In this document: one piece after another, positions 12,268-20,068 of the stretch
Layout of the letters: each line of letters begins with the position of its first letter
Position numbering within the stretch: the first letter of the stretch is position 1
From: Streptomyces polyasparticus
Lineage (GTDB): Bacteria > Actinomycetota > Actinomycetes > Streptomycetales > Streptomycetaceae
Direction: 5' to 3'
DNA length: 64,000 nucleotides
NCBI RefSeq assembly: GCF_014493765.1
Contig: NZ_JACTVJ010000007.1
Span: 248,001 to 312,000 of the forward strand
Notes under the pieces: generated by a model
What the model was told of the DNA's origin: nothing
Database searches by the model: none
What the model saw: the letters and a program-made list of their open reading frames with translations, nothing else
Translations under genes and position numbers: made by a program

Positions 12268-13578
12268 TCAGAGCTGCGTCAGGGCCCAGAAGCCCACCGC
12301 GAAGCACAGTGCGGCGAGGAGCAGTACCGGGACGGCGACCTTCGCGGGGGGACCCGAGCGGCGTCTGTGGGGCCGTGTGCGGTGAACAGGCGGGTTCTGG
12401 GCTGGTGTTGCGGGCGTTGCGGGTGTCTGGGCCGGGATGTGGGGCGCGGGGGGTGCCTGGAGTGTGTACGGGCGGGTGGGGGTGTGCTCCGGGAACGGGG
12501 CCGGGGCGGGGCCCGGCGTCGGGGCCGGCGCCGAGGTCGCGTGCGCGGGCGGTGCGGCCGTGAGGGGGGCGGGCGCGGGTGGCGAAGCGGCGGGCGGTGG
12601 GGCTGATGGGATGCCTGGGGTGATTGGGCTTGGGGTTGCCGGCGGCGCGGGGGTTGCCGGGGTTGCCGGGGGCGCCGAGGTCTCCGCGGCCGCTGCGGCT
12701 TTCGGGCCGTGGTCGCCGAAGCCGTCCGGCAGTGGGCCCAGTTGGTCGAAGACCTCGATGATTTCGTCGTCGGGGCCGGGCGGCAGCAGCAGCTGTACGG
12801 CCTCCGCGAGCGCCTTGCGGGCGCCGGTCGCGCTGCGGAAGCGGGCATGCGGGTCCGGCTGGAGCAGGCCTGCGAGGACCTGCCACAGTGGCGCGGGGAT
12901 CGTGCGCGGGGCAGGTGGGGTGCCGTGCGCGCGGAAGAGCTCCGTGAGCGCCTGGGCGTCCGGCTTCGCGCCCTCCAGGAGATAGAGGGCGACCAGGCCC
13001 GTCGCGAACAGGTCCGCCGGGAAGTCCGGTTCGTCGTACGCGCTCTGCTCTGGCGCGATGTATCCCGGTGTCCCCACGACCAGGTCGGTCTGGGTCAGCC
13101 GGGGGTCGCCCTTGCGCATGGAGATGCCGAAGTCCGAGAGCCGCAGATGCGGGCGTCTCGTGCCGGTGGCCTCGAGCAGGATGTTGGCGGGTTTGATGTC
13201 GCGGTGCACGACGCCTTCCGCGTGCACCGCCGAGAGCCCCGCGAGCAGTTGATCGAGCAGCTCCGCCACATAGTGCGGCGGCAGCGGCCCGTAGTCCCCG
13301 ATGAGATGGGCGAGTGAGCCGCCGCCGACCAGGTCCATCGTGAACAGGACCTTGTCGTCGTCGGCAGCCCAGCTCGCCGGGGCCAGCACATGCGGGTGGT
13401 CGATACGCAGAGCCTGCTCCCGTACGAAACGGAGCAGGCTGTGCGCATCGCTCTGCAGCAGGACCTTGGCGGCGACATAGCGGCGTCTGCGGTGATCCCA
13501 GGCACGCCAGACGGCACCGACGCCACCGCGTCCGATCGGGTCGACCAGTTCGTACCGGCCGGCGAAGATCTCACCCAT
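12268..13578 (-). CDS. Serine/threonine protein kinase, C-terminally membrane-anchored
   Basis: Hanks-type kinase of 436 residues. Glycine loop IGRGGVGAVW (15-24), catalytic Lys38 in AAKV, HRDIKPAN (Asp about 133) and DFG in LSDFGISM; the activation segment VVGTPGYIAPEQ and Arg of the C-lobe are present, so it should be active. The kinase domain ends near 270. A 140-residue Pro/Ala/Thr-rich linker follows, then RRRSGPPAK and a last hydrophobic segment (VAVPVLLLAALCFAVGFWAL) that stops two residues before the end. It therefore has no extracytoplasmic sensor, unlike PknB. Substrate unknown; the XRE gene lies upstream on the same strand. Confidence 0.9.
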   Translation of the reverse strand: MGEIFAGRYELVDPIGRGGVGAVWRAWDHRRRRYVAAKVLLQSDAHSLLRFVREQALRIDHPHVLAPASWAADDDKVLFTMDLVGGGSLAHLIGDYGPLPPHYVAELLDQLLAGLSAVHAEGVVHRDIKPANILLEATGTRRPHLRLSDFGISMRKGDPRLTQTDLVVGTPGYIAPEQSAYDEPDFPADLFATGLVALYLLEGAKPDAQALTELFRAHGTPPAPRTIPAPLWQVLAGLLQPDPHARFRSATGARKALAEAVQLLLPPGPDDEIIEVFDQLGPLPDGFGDHGPKAAAAAETSAPPATPATPAPPATPSPITPGIPSAPPPAASPPAPAPLTAAPPAHATSAPAPTPGPAPAPFPEHTPTRPYTLQAPPAPHIPAQTPATPATPAQNPPVHRTRPHRRRSGPPAKVAVPVLLLAALCFAVGFWALTQL

Positions 13579-13695
13579 GACCGTGCTGCACTCCCCGTCC
13601 AGCCCCCGCGGGCTGCTCGGCTGCTGCCGGTTCAGATCTCTCCCCGTGTGGACCTGAACCGTCCGATCGAGCTGAGGGCTTTTGCCCCGCCGCTG

Positions 13696-13737
13696 CCCCT
13701 GCTGCCTCTGCAGTTACCCCTGCTGCCCCTGCAGTTA
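13696..13737. repeat. 21-bp tandem repeat carrying the XRE gene stop codon
   Basis: Two 21-bp units (13696-13716 and 13717-13737) differ at one base. Each ends in TTA on the plus strand, that is TAA on the minus strand. The second is the stop codon of the XRE gene; the first lies just beyond it. Confidence 0.8.
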
Positions 13738-14286
13738 CCCCTGGTGCGACTCGTAGTGCGTCACCGCGTCGGCGGTGCGCCCGGCGCCGTACACCCGCAG
13801 GAACTCGGCGAGTTCCGGATGTGTCGGGGCGAGTGCGTCGGCCGCCTCGATGATCTCACCCGCGGACGAGACGGACCTCAGCAGCGACTGGATCTCACGG
13901 ACCACTCGCTTGACGGTCGGCGCCCCCACGCCGGCCCCCCTGGCCTGGGTGGTCGTGGTGAGCACCGCGCCGCCCTGGTTCTTCTTGATCTCCTCCATGC
14001 GCTCGGCCGCCTCGGAGGCGCTCACGCTGCCGTCCGCGACCTGGCTCGACAGATCCTGGAGCAGCTGTACGCGCTGCACCACGGCCGGGTTGCCGATCTT
14101 GGCCCGCTGGCCGCTCATCAGCTGCGACAGCATCGGCGCCGACAGGCCGAGTACTGCCGCGAGCCGGGCCTGGTTCAGGCCCAGGTCCTCTATGAGACGA
14201 CGGAAGAGCGCCCCCAACGGCTCTCCGTACCAACTGCGCTGGAGCTCTCTGGCTCTCGCAGTGGCTTCCTGCTGCTCCGCATCCAC
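13735..14286 (-). CDS. XRE-family helix-turn-helix DNA-binding protein
   Basis: 183 residues. An N-terminal helix-turn-helix (about 36-62, LNQARLAAVLGLSAPMLSQLMSGQR) resembles XRE/Cro repressors, followed by QLLQDL and a predicted helical region with VKRVVREIQSLLRSVSSAGEIIEAADAL and a C-terminal YGAGRTADAV. Conserved in Streptomyces upstream of the kinase gene and presumably a regulator, target unknown. Its 3' end overlaps a tandem repeat. 156 bp separate it from the kinase start. Confidence 0.82.
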   Translation of the reverse strand: MDAEQQEATARARELQRSWYGEPLGALFRRLIEDLGLNQARLAAVLGLSAPMLSQLMSGQRAKIGNPAVVQRVQLLQDLSSQVADGSVSASEAAERMEEIKKNQGGAVLTTTTQARGAGVGAPTVKRVVREIQSLLRSVSSAGEIIEAADALAPTHPELAEFLRVYGAGRTADAVTHYESHQG

Positions 14287-14366
14287 GATGCGTCCTCCCC
14301 TTCGCTGGTGCGAACCTCGCGGAGCATCTTACGGAGAGTGGTCGCATAGGGGGAGTCCCAATCCTT

Positions 14367-14397
14367 TTGCGGGATCCGGGGGGTGACCCGGTACTCT
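14367..14397 (+). promoter_or_regulatory. Probable promoter of tRNA-Ala
   Basis: TTGCGG (14367-14372), 19-bp spacer, TACTCT (14392-14397), about 50 bp before the tRNA. Confidence 0.45.
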
Positions 14398-14446
14398 TGT
14401 CCCCGGCGCACGCACGGGAGTGGTTTTTCCGCGGCGTTCCCGTCCC

Positions 14447-14519
14447 GGGGCCTTAGCTCAGTTGGTAGAGCGCTGTCTTTGCATGGCAGATGTCAGGGGT
14501 TCGACTCCCCTAGGCTCCA
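14447..14519 (+). tRNA. tRNA-Ala(TGC)
   Basis: 73-nt cloverleaf. Acceptor GGGGCCT / AGGCTCC with one G-T pair, D-arm TAGCTCAGTTGGTAGAGC, anticodon loop TTTGCAT (TGC), T-arm AGGGG-TTCGACT-CCCCT, discriminator A, no encoded CCA. Confidence 0.97.
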
Positions 14520-14527
14520 CATATCTT

Positions 14528-14570
14528 CACCCCTCTGACCTGCGGAAACGCTGTCAGGGGGGTGTTCTTG
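14528..14570 (+). terminator. Terminator after tRNA-Ala
   Basis: CACCCCTCTGAC pairs with GTCAGGGGGGTG (12 bp, G-T tolerated) around a 13-nt loop, then TTCTTG. Confidence 0.75.
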
Positions 14571-14595
14571 TGCCCCGGGACAAGCCTGCCTGCGC

Positions 14596-14827
14596 CTACC
14601 TGACTGCCGGGAACAGGGCGCGGGTGACGCGGGCTCCGGGGCGAGGAAGACGGCGTCCGGCTCGACCAGGACGGCGGAGGGTTCCGCTTCCGCGGTGATC
14701 GAGCCGGTCACGAAGGTCTTTGTCTTTCGGCCCTCGGTTCCGGTGACGGCGATGAGGGACTGCAGCTGTACGGCGGTGCGGTCGAGCGGCTGCGTGCCGG
14801 CACCGCATCCGTCAGCGGAGGGCTGAT
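14596..14827 (-). pseudogene. Fragment of a PaaI-type hotdog thioesterase
   Basis: Minus-strand frame with VTGTEGRKTKTFVTGSI and AVLVEPDAVFLAPEP, the last strands of PaaI-like acyl-CoA thioesterases. The hotdog core and catalytic residues are missing upstream, and the expected end (RALFP) appears only in another frame ending at 14596. I read it as a truncated, frameshifted relic between tRNA-Ala and bglG. Confidence 0.5.
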
Positions 14828-14869
14828 GCGTGCCCATGGGTGGCTGCGCGACAGAGGGCGATACGGGGC

Positions 14870-15718
14870 CTACGCGGCGGGGTCGTCCGCCGTTGTCATG
14901 CGGGCGACGTGGAGCGCCAGGTAGGAGACCTCGTCCTCGCTGAGCTTCTCGCCGAGGCGCAGCTCGACGATCGTCGCCAGCTGCTGGGCGGTGTTGGTCG
15001 CGTCCGGGTAGTGCTGGCGGATGCCCTTGCCGATGGTGGACTCGTGGCCCTTGAGCTGCCGGTGCTGCTGGATCCGTACGAACAGATAGCGCACATGCGT
15101 GATGAAGCGCGCCGCGTTCATCGACTGCTGGGAGACGTCGAGCCCGTACCGCTCCCCCACCACCGCGAGCATCTGCTGGATGACCCCGGTCATCGTGTAC
15201 GTGAAGGACAGATCGCCCGAGGCGAAGCCGGCGTTGACCAGATGGAGCGCGAGTGCGGTGGCCTCGGAGGGCTCCAGCTTCGGGTCCACGCGCTCGTTGA
15301 TGGCCGCCAGAAGGCGTTCCGCCTGCGCGTACTCGGTGGCGTACAGGGTCTGTGTCTCGGCGCGCAGCGGGTACTCGATGACGATCCCGCGCTTGGCCCG
15401 GTCGAGCGCCCCCGCGACATGGTCGGCGACGGCGATGGCGAGCGTGGGCCGGGTGGACTCGCGGCCCTCGATACCGGCCTCGCCGAGAGCGATCACCACC
15501 GCCCGCAGGACCTCTTCGTCGATGAGGGCGAGGGTCTCGGCCACATGGTCGGGGTCGCGGCCGTCGGCGGGGACGAAGACGCGCACGATCAGGGAGGGGT
15601 CGATCGGCTTGCCCTGGCGGGAGTTGAAGCCGATCCCGCGCCCGGTGACGATGACCTCTTCGCCCTTGTCGTCGCGCGCGAGGACCACGTTGTTGTTGAG
15701 GACGCGCAGCGTCTTCAC
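14870..15718 (-). CDS. BglG/LicT-family transcriptional antiterminator
   Basis: 282 residues. An N-terminal RNA-binding CAT domain (LRVLNNNVVLARDDKGEEVIVTGRGIGF, residues 4-31) is followed by two PTS regulation domains with conserved histidines (VADHVAGAL and ALALHLVNAG in PRD1; FITHVRYLFVRI and YLALHVARM in PRD2). Such proteins bind a ribonucleic antiterminator in sugar-PTS leaders when phosphorylation signals sugar. The gene lies 139 bp downstream of the IIBCA gene, whose leader contains a matching RAT. GTG start preceded by GGAAGGAGGG. Confidence 0.9.
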   Translation of the reverse strand: MKTLRVLNNNVVLARDDKGEEVIVTGRGIGFNSRQGKPIDPSLIVRVFVPADGRDPDHVAETLALIDEEVLRAVVIALGEAGIEGRESTRPTLAIAVADHVAGALDRAKRGIVIEYPLRAETQTLYATEYAQAERLLAAINERVDPKLEPSEATALALHLVNAGFASGDLSFTYTMTGVIQQMLAVVGERYGLDVSQQSMNAARFITHVRYLFVRIQQHRQLKGHESTIGKGIRQHYPDATNTAQQLATIVELRLGEKLSEDEVSYLALHVARMTTADDPAA

Positions 15719-15857
15719 CGCCGGCCCTCCTTCCCGTCCGTGATCCGGTCTGTCCGATGATCTCGCATCGGCCTGTGCAGCGGCCCCATCATCCGGCGCG
15801 GCGCACGCACGCGTCCCCTTGCGGGTGCGTGCGTGCGCCGTACGGCTGGCGGGGTGG

Positions 15858-17984
15858 TTACCGTCGTACGGTCACCACGGGGGCGCCGGCGAGGACGTCC
15901 TGCCCGGTGTGCGGCTCGACCGAGGCGAGGTCCGCGGTGTTGGTGACGGTCATCAGGGTGACCGTCGGGTGCTGCGCGGCGCGCACGGCGTCGAGGTCGA
16001 CCTCGACGAGCAGGTCGCCGGCCGAGACCTGCTGGCCGGACTCGACGCGTACGTCGAAGCCCTCACCCTTCATCTGCACGGTGTCGATGCCGACGTGCAC
16101 GAGCACCTCGACGCCCTCCGCCGTACGGATGCCGAAGGCGTGGCCGGTCTCCGTGGTGGTGACCAGCTCGCCGTCGACCGGGGCCACGATGTGACCGTCG
16201 GCCGGCTCGATGCCCACGCCCTCGCCGAGCGCGCGGGAGGCGAACACCGGGTCCTTGACGTCGTCGAGGCTGACCACGTGGCCCGCGACCGGGGCGGAGA
16301 GCTCGACGCTCTTGCCCGCGGGAGCGGTGGCCGCGGCACCCGCGGCGGAACCGGCCGCGGCACCCGCAGTGGAACCGGCAGCGGCTCCTGCGGTGGAACC
16401 GGCACCGGCAGCGGCACCGACCAGCTCGCGCTCCTCGACCTTCGCGCCCTCGTCCGGGGTACCGGCGGCGGCAGCCTCGGCGGCGTCGCGCTCGGCGTTG
16501 GCCTGGGCGCGGTCCTCCTTGGTGCGGAAGTCCGAGAAGTAGACGAGCGCCATCGAGGTGAAGAAGGCCGCGGCGATCGCGATGACGTACGTGACCATCG
16601 GGTCGAAGACCGGGATGGTCAGCAGCGAGGTGAACGCGAAGGCGTCCGTGTCGACGCCGCCCATGACGCCGACGATGATGCCGCCGACGAGGCAGCCCAC
16701 GAGCATGCGCGGGTAGATCCGCTTGAAGCGCAGGTGGATGCCGTAGAGCGAGGGCTCGGAGATACCGCCGAACAGACCCGCGGCGAGCGCGCCGGTCGCG
16801 GTCTGGCGCATCTCCTTCTCACGGTGGCGGACCGACAGGAGCAGCACACCGGCGGTGGCACCGAAGCAGGCGAAGTTCCATGCGCCCATGGGGCCCTGGA
16901 TGAAGTCGTAGCCGAGGACGCTGATGTTCTGCAGCATCAGGGCGTTGAGCGGCCAGTGCAGACCCAGCGGCACCAGGAACGGGTAGATCAGCGGGATCAT
17001 GATCGCGAAGACGATCGGCGCGTTGTTGTTCATCCAGGACAGACCCTCACCGAGGCCGTTGCCGGCCCAGACGCCCAGCGGGCCGATGAGGAAGGCGGTG
17101 ACCGGGATCATGATCAGCATGCTGAAGAACGGCACGAACACCATGTGCACGTTCTCCGGGAAGACCCGCTGCAGCGCCTTGTAGACCAGGGCGAGCAGGG
17201 CGACCATCAGGAGCGGCACGAAGACCTGGCCGCCGTAGTCGTTCAGCTGCATCGGCAGACCGAAGACCTTCGCCACACACTCCTGCGTGCCGAGCGTGTC
17301 GTTCACCGTGCAGGTGATCCCGGGGATCCCGGAGTCCTTGTTGAGCATGCCGGTGAAGTTCGGGGTCATCACCGCGGCCATCACCGCGGCGCCGACCCAC
17401 GGGTCGATCTTCAGCTTCTTGGCGGCGTTGTACGCGACCATGATCGGCAGGAAGTACAGCACCGAGCGCCACATGGCGTCGACGAACACCCAGGTCGCGG
17501 ACTTGTCCTCGGCGCGGAAGTCGACGTAACCGAGGGCGTCGAGCACCGAGGCGATCGCGATGATCAGCGAGGAGCCGAGCAGCACACCCATGAGCGGGCG
17601 GAACGAGTCCGAGAGGTACTCGAAGAAGTTGTCGACCCAGGCGAACTTGCCGCGGCTCTTGGCCCGCATCTCCGCCTTGACGTCCGCGTCCGACTTCGGC
17701 TTCGCCGTACCGCCGTTGCTCATCGACGGCAGGTTCATGATCTCGGAGTAGACGCGTGAGACGGCGCCGCCGATGACGATCTGGAAGCGGTCGCCCGACT
17801 GCGGGACCGTGCCCATGACGCCGCCCAAGGCGTCGAGCGCCTTCTGGTCGACCTTCGAGCCGTCGTGGAGCTGGAAGCGCAGCCGCGTCGCACAGTGCGT
17901 GAGGCTCTCGATGTTCTGCGCGCCGCCGACACCGCGGAGAATGCTCTCCGCCAGCGCCTCGGGTCCTGCCTTGGGTGTGCTCAT
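15858..17984 (-). CDS. PTS beta-glucoside-type transporter subunit IIBCA
   Basis: Membrane phosphotransferase permease, 708 residues from ATG 17984 (AGGA 7 nt upstream). IIB is first, with phospho-acceptor Cys31 in THCATRLRF. IIC spans about 105-500 with many membrane segments. An Ala/Gly-rich linker with repeated AGAAAGS units follows, then IIA with the phospho-His in LVHVGIDTVQMKGEGF. Domain order BCA is that of beta-glucoside permeases and of SacX/TreB relatives; the exact sugar cannot be read from sequence. Controlled by a RAT/terminator leader and the neighbouring BglG protein. Confidence 0.9.
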   Translation of the reverse strand: MSTPKAGPEALAESILRGVGGAQNIESLTHCATRLRFQLHDGSKVDQKALDALGGVMGTVPQSGDRFQIVIGGAVSRVYSEIMNLPSMSNGGTAKPKSDADVKAEMRAKSRGKFAWVDNFFEYLSDSFRPLMGVLLGSSLIIAIASVLDALGYVDFRAEDKSATWVFVDAMWRSVLYFLPIMVAYNAAKKLKIDPWVGAAVMAAVMTPNFTGMLNKDSGIPGITCTVNDTLGTQECVAKVFGLPMQLNDYGGQVFVPLLMVALLALVYKALQRVFPENVHMVFVPFFSMLIMIPVTAFLIGPLGVWAGNGLGEGLSWMNNNAPIVFAIMIPLIYPFLVPLGLHWPLNALMLQNISVLGYDFIQGPMGAWNFACFGATAGVLLLSVRHREKEMRQTATGALAAGLFGGISEPSLYGIHLRFKRIYPRMLVGCLVGGIIVGVMGGVDTDAFAFTSLLTIPVFDPMVTYVIAIAAAFFTSMALVYFSDFRTKEDRAQANAERDAAEAAAAGTPDEGAKVEERELVGAAAGAGSTAGAAAGSTAGAAAGSAAGAAATAPAGKSVELSAPVAGHVVSLDDVKDPVFASRALGEGVGIEPADGHIVAPVDGELVTTTETGHAFGIRTAEGVEVLVHVGIDTVQMKGEGFDVRVESGQQVSAGDLLVEVDLDAVRAAQHPTVTLMTVTNTADLASVEPHTGQDVLAGAPVVTVRR

Positions 17985-18021
17985 GATGCGTCCTTGCACC
18001 TTGCTGCTTGGTTCCGGGCAA

Positions 18022-18062
18022 CAAAAAAGGCCCGGGTCGCGCACGCGGCGCTACCCAGGCCT
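18022..18062 (-). terminator. Leader attenuator terminator of the PTS gene
   Basis: On the minus strand AGGCCTGGGT pairs with ACCCGGGCCT (one G-T) and is followed by TTTTTT. It lies between promoter and PTS start and overlaps the RAT 3' end, so it would stop transcription unless antiterminated. Confidence 0.85.
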
Positions 18063-18137
18063 TGCCTCTCCTCAAGCGGTCCGCCGCCGTGGCATCGCGC
18101 GGGCGATGACGGTGACGTCCTCGGAGAGTAACAATCC
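18056..18137 (-). promoter_or_regulatory. Ribonucleic antiterminator (RAT) for the BglG/LicT protein
   Basis: The leader reads GGATTGTTACTCTCC and, about 55 nt on, GGAGAGGCAAGGCC. GATTGTTACT and AGGCAA are the two conserved halves of LicT/BglG RATs, and CTCTCC pairs with GGAGAG. The 3' half shares AGGCCT with the terminator stem, so the two structures exclude each other. The internal loop is longer than in the classical 30-nt RAT. Confidence 0.75.
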
Positions 18138-18182
18138 TGTGATCGAGATCGATCGAACTCACGTTAACCCGCGCGCAACCCA

Positions 18183-18198
18183 TGTTTCACGTGAAACC
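18183..18198. promoter_or_regulatory. parS site (15/16)
   Basis: TGTTTCACGTGAAACC differs from the palindromic ParB site TGTTTCACGTGAAACA only in the last base. ParB-bound parS sites cluster around oriC in Streptomyces. Confidence 0.9.
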
Positions 18199-18219
18199 GG
18201 CGTGAGGTGAAGCACACAT

Positions 18220-18248
18220 AAAGAGACGGGAGGCCAGCCGGCCTCCCG
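18220..18248 (-). terminator. Terminator after the DUF5324 gene
   Basis: Minus-strand stem CGGGAGGCC / GGCCTCCCG with a 4-nt loop, then TCTCTTTAT. Confidence 0.7.
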
Positions 18249-18313
18249 CCCCCTGTGTACGTGCCGTCCCTACGTCCCGTCCGTCGGGCTCCGCCGTCCG
18301 GACATGCCGTCCG

Positions 18314-19054
18314 TCAGGCCCGGTCGTCCGGACGCTGCGGCGACCAGTCGCCCTCGCCCGCCTCGGCCTCGGCCTGCTTGGCCTGGACCTCGGGGTCGAG
18401 GAGTGCCTGACCGCTGCCGTCCACCGACGTCAGCGTGGTGGAGCCGGTGTCCGCGACCTCCGTGGGCGCGGGCGGCTCGACCAGCCAGTCCGGGTTGGCC
18501 TGCTTGTCCCACCACTTCCAGGCGGCGAGCGCGGCGAAGCCGATGGCACCCACCACGGCGACCCGCTTCACGAAGCGGCCGGCCGAAGCCCGTCGCTCGT
18601 GCCGGCGGACCAGACGCTGGATCTCCTGCGAGGAGACCTGGCCGCGCAGTGCGGCGACGGCCGCCACGCTGCGGTCGACCGCGGCGTCCTTGACCGGCCC
18701 GGCGGCCGAAACGGCCTGCTCGACCTTCGGCCGTGTGTACTCGGCTGCCTGGCGTGCGGCGCGACGGGTGCGGGCCGCCGCCTCATGGGCCGCATAGTCC
18801 ACCTTCGGCGGGACATGCGTGCGCGCCTGCTTCAGACGCGGCGCGACATGGGCGCCGTACTGGTTCCGCGCCTGATCGGCAGCCTGGTGCGCGGCATCGG
18901 AGACCACGGGCGCGAGTCGTACGCGAGCCTCGTGCGCATAGTGCGAGGCCCGGTCCTTTGCCGTGCCTGCGTAGGGCGCCACCGCTTCCGCGGCGTGCCG
19001 CACGCTCTCCTTTGCCGAGCTGGCCGCGGCGCGCGCGCTGTTCTTGCGGGTCAC
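18314..19054 (-). CDS. DUF5324 membrane protein (position of cwsA)
   Basis: 246 residues. A long Ala-rich, helical first half (AHEARVRLAPVVSDAAHQAADQARNQYG, repeated HEAAAR-like units) suggests coiled coil or amphipathic helices. One membrane span (VAVVGAIGFAALAAWKWW, about 168-185) and an acidic tail follow. It sits next to ppiA exactly where mycobacteria carry cwsA (Rv0008c), a CrgA-associated cell-wall protein; sequence similarity to CwsA is not evident, so the link is positional only. Start has GAGGAGGATCC upstream. Confidence 0.8.
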   Translation of the reverse strand: MTRKNSARAAASSAKESVRHAAEAVAPYAGTAKDRASHYAHEARVRLAPVVSDAAHQAADQARNQYGAHVAPRLKQARTHVPPKVDYAAHEAAARTRRAARQAAEYTRPKVEQAVSAAGPVKDAAVDRSVAAVAALRGQVSSQEIQRLVRRHERRASAGRFVKRVAVVGAIGFAALAAWKWWDKQANPDWLVEPPAPTEVADTGSTTLTSVDGSGQALLDPEVQAKQAEAEAGEGDWSPQRPDDRA

Positions 19055-19420
19055 GGGATCCTCCTCCTCGGTGGCGTACGGTATTTCACCTTTCCACCCT
19101 TTTAGGGATCATGCCTGTCGGGTGACGCCCCGGCATGTGCGGGCGGGCATCCGGGTAACGGCCCGGCGCCCGCGCCGAAAACCGGGTGCCCAGAAAGAAT
19201 CAGGCGAATCAGCCGCTGAGCAGATCCGTGGGTATCGGGTGATCTTCGGGCAATGCGGTGCAAGGGGAGCTTGCGGCAGACAATGCCACGGATCGGCTCA
19301 GTGCGCGCCCTTCCGGCGAGTACTCGTGCAGGGATCGGCCAGGAGTTGTCGCGTTCCCCTCGCCGAAGGCGCCTGCGTGCGAGGATTCTGGGCGTTGGAC
19401 GCGACAACGGAAGGCACACC
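19055..19420. other. Divergent intergenic region DUF5324/ppiA
   Basis: 366 bp between divergent genes. Promoters for both must lie here, but no consensus pair is convincing and no RNA or small gene was recognised. Confidence 0.4.
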
Positions 19421-19948
19421 GTGGCTGAGCAGCTGTACGCCACCCTCAGGACCAATCAGGGCGACATCGAGATCCGGCTGATGCCGTTCCACGCGCCCAG
19501 GACGGTCCGCAACTTCGTCGAGCTCGCCACGGGTGAGCGGGAGTGGACGCACCCGGCCACCGGTCAGAAGTCCACGGACAAGCTGTACGACGGCACGTCC
19601 TTCCACCGTGTGATCAGCGGCTTCATGATCCAGGGCGGAGACCCCCTCGGGAACGGCACCGGCGGCCCCGGCTACGAGTTCGCCGACGAGTTCCACCCCG
19701 AGCTGCGCTTCGACCGCCCGTATCTGCTGGCCATGGCGAACGCCGGCCCCGGCACCAACGGCTCGCAGTTCTTCATCACGCTCGCCCCCACGACGTGGCT
19801 GAACCGCAAGCACACCATCTTCGGCGAGGTCGTCGAGGGCCCGAGCCGCAAGGTGGTCGACGCCATCGCGGCCACGCCCGTGAACCCGGCGACGCACCGC
19901 CCGGTCAGCGACATGCTCATCGAATCGGTGGTCGTCGAAAAGCGCTGA
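19421..19948 (+). CDS. ppiA: Cyclophilin-type peptidyl-prolyl cis-trans isomerase
   Basis: Cytosolic proline isomerase assisting folding. 175 residues from GTG 19421 with GGAAGG 6 nt upstream. Cyclophilin signature FHRVISGFMIQGGDPLGNGTGG, then NAGPGTNGSQFFITLAPTTWLNRKHTIFGEV carries the catalytic and cyclosporin-site residues (Arg, Phe, Gln, Trp, His). No signal peptide. The gene is next to the cwsA position and upstream of the crgA region as in Mycobacterium tuberculosis. Confidence 0.96.
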   Translation: MAEQLYATLRTNQGDIEIRLMPFHAPRTVRNFVELATGEREWTHPATGQKSTDKLYDGTSFHRVISGFMIQGGDPLGNGTGGPGYEFADEFHPELRFDRPYLLAMANAGPGTNGSQFFITLAPTTWLNRKHTIFGEVVEGPSRKVVDAIAATPVNPATHRPVSDMLIESVVVEKR

Positions 19949-19960
19949 GGGAACCAATGC

Positions 19961-19999
19961 GCCCCGCTCGTCCGTAAGTCCGTAAAGGAAGAGCGGGGC
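19961..19999 (+). terminator. Inverted repeat after ppiA
   Basis: GCCCCGCTC / GAGCGGGGC, 9-bp perfect stem with 21-nt loop, 12 nt after the stop. No T-run. Confidence 0.55.
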
Positions 20000-20068
20000 A
20001 GTGTGTGTGCTTTGCATGCCGTCACCGGCCTGCACATGCCTTCGTACGTACGGAGATGAGGGGACCTC

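Noticed and set aside
16321-16420. Independent repeat element in the PTS gene
   Set aside because: It is in frame and encodes the Ala/Gly linker between the IIC and IIA domains.
18183-18198. Palindrome as a sugar-regulator operator for the PTS gene
   Set aside because: It fits parS in 15 of 16 bases and an identical core occurs at 62432, so ParB binding is the better explanation.
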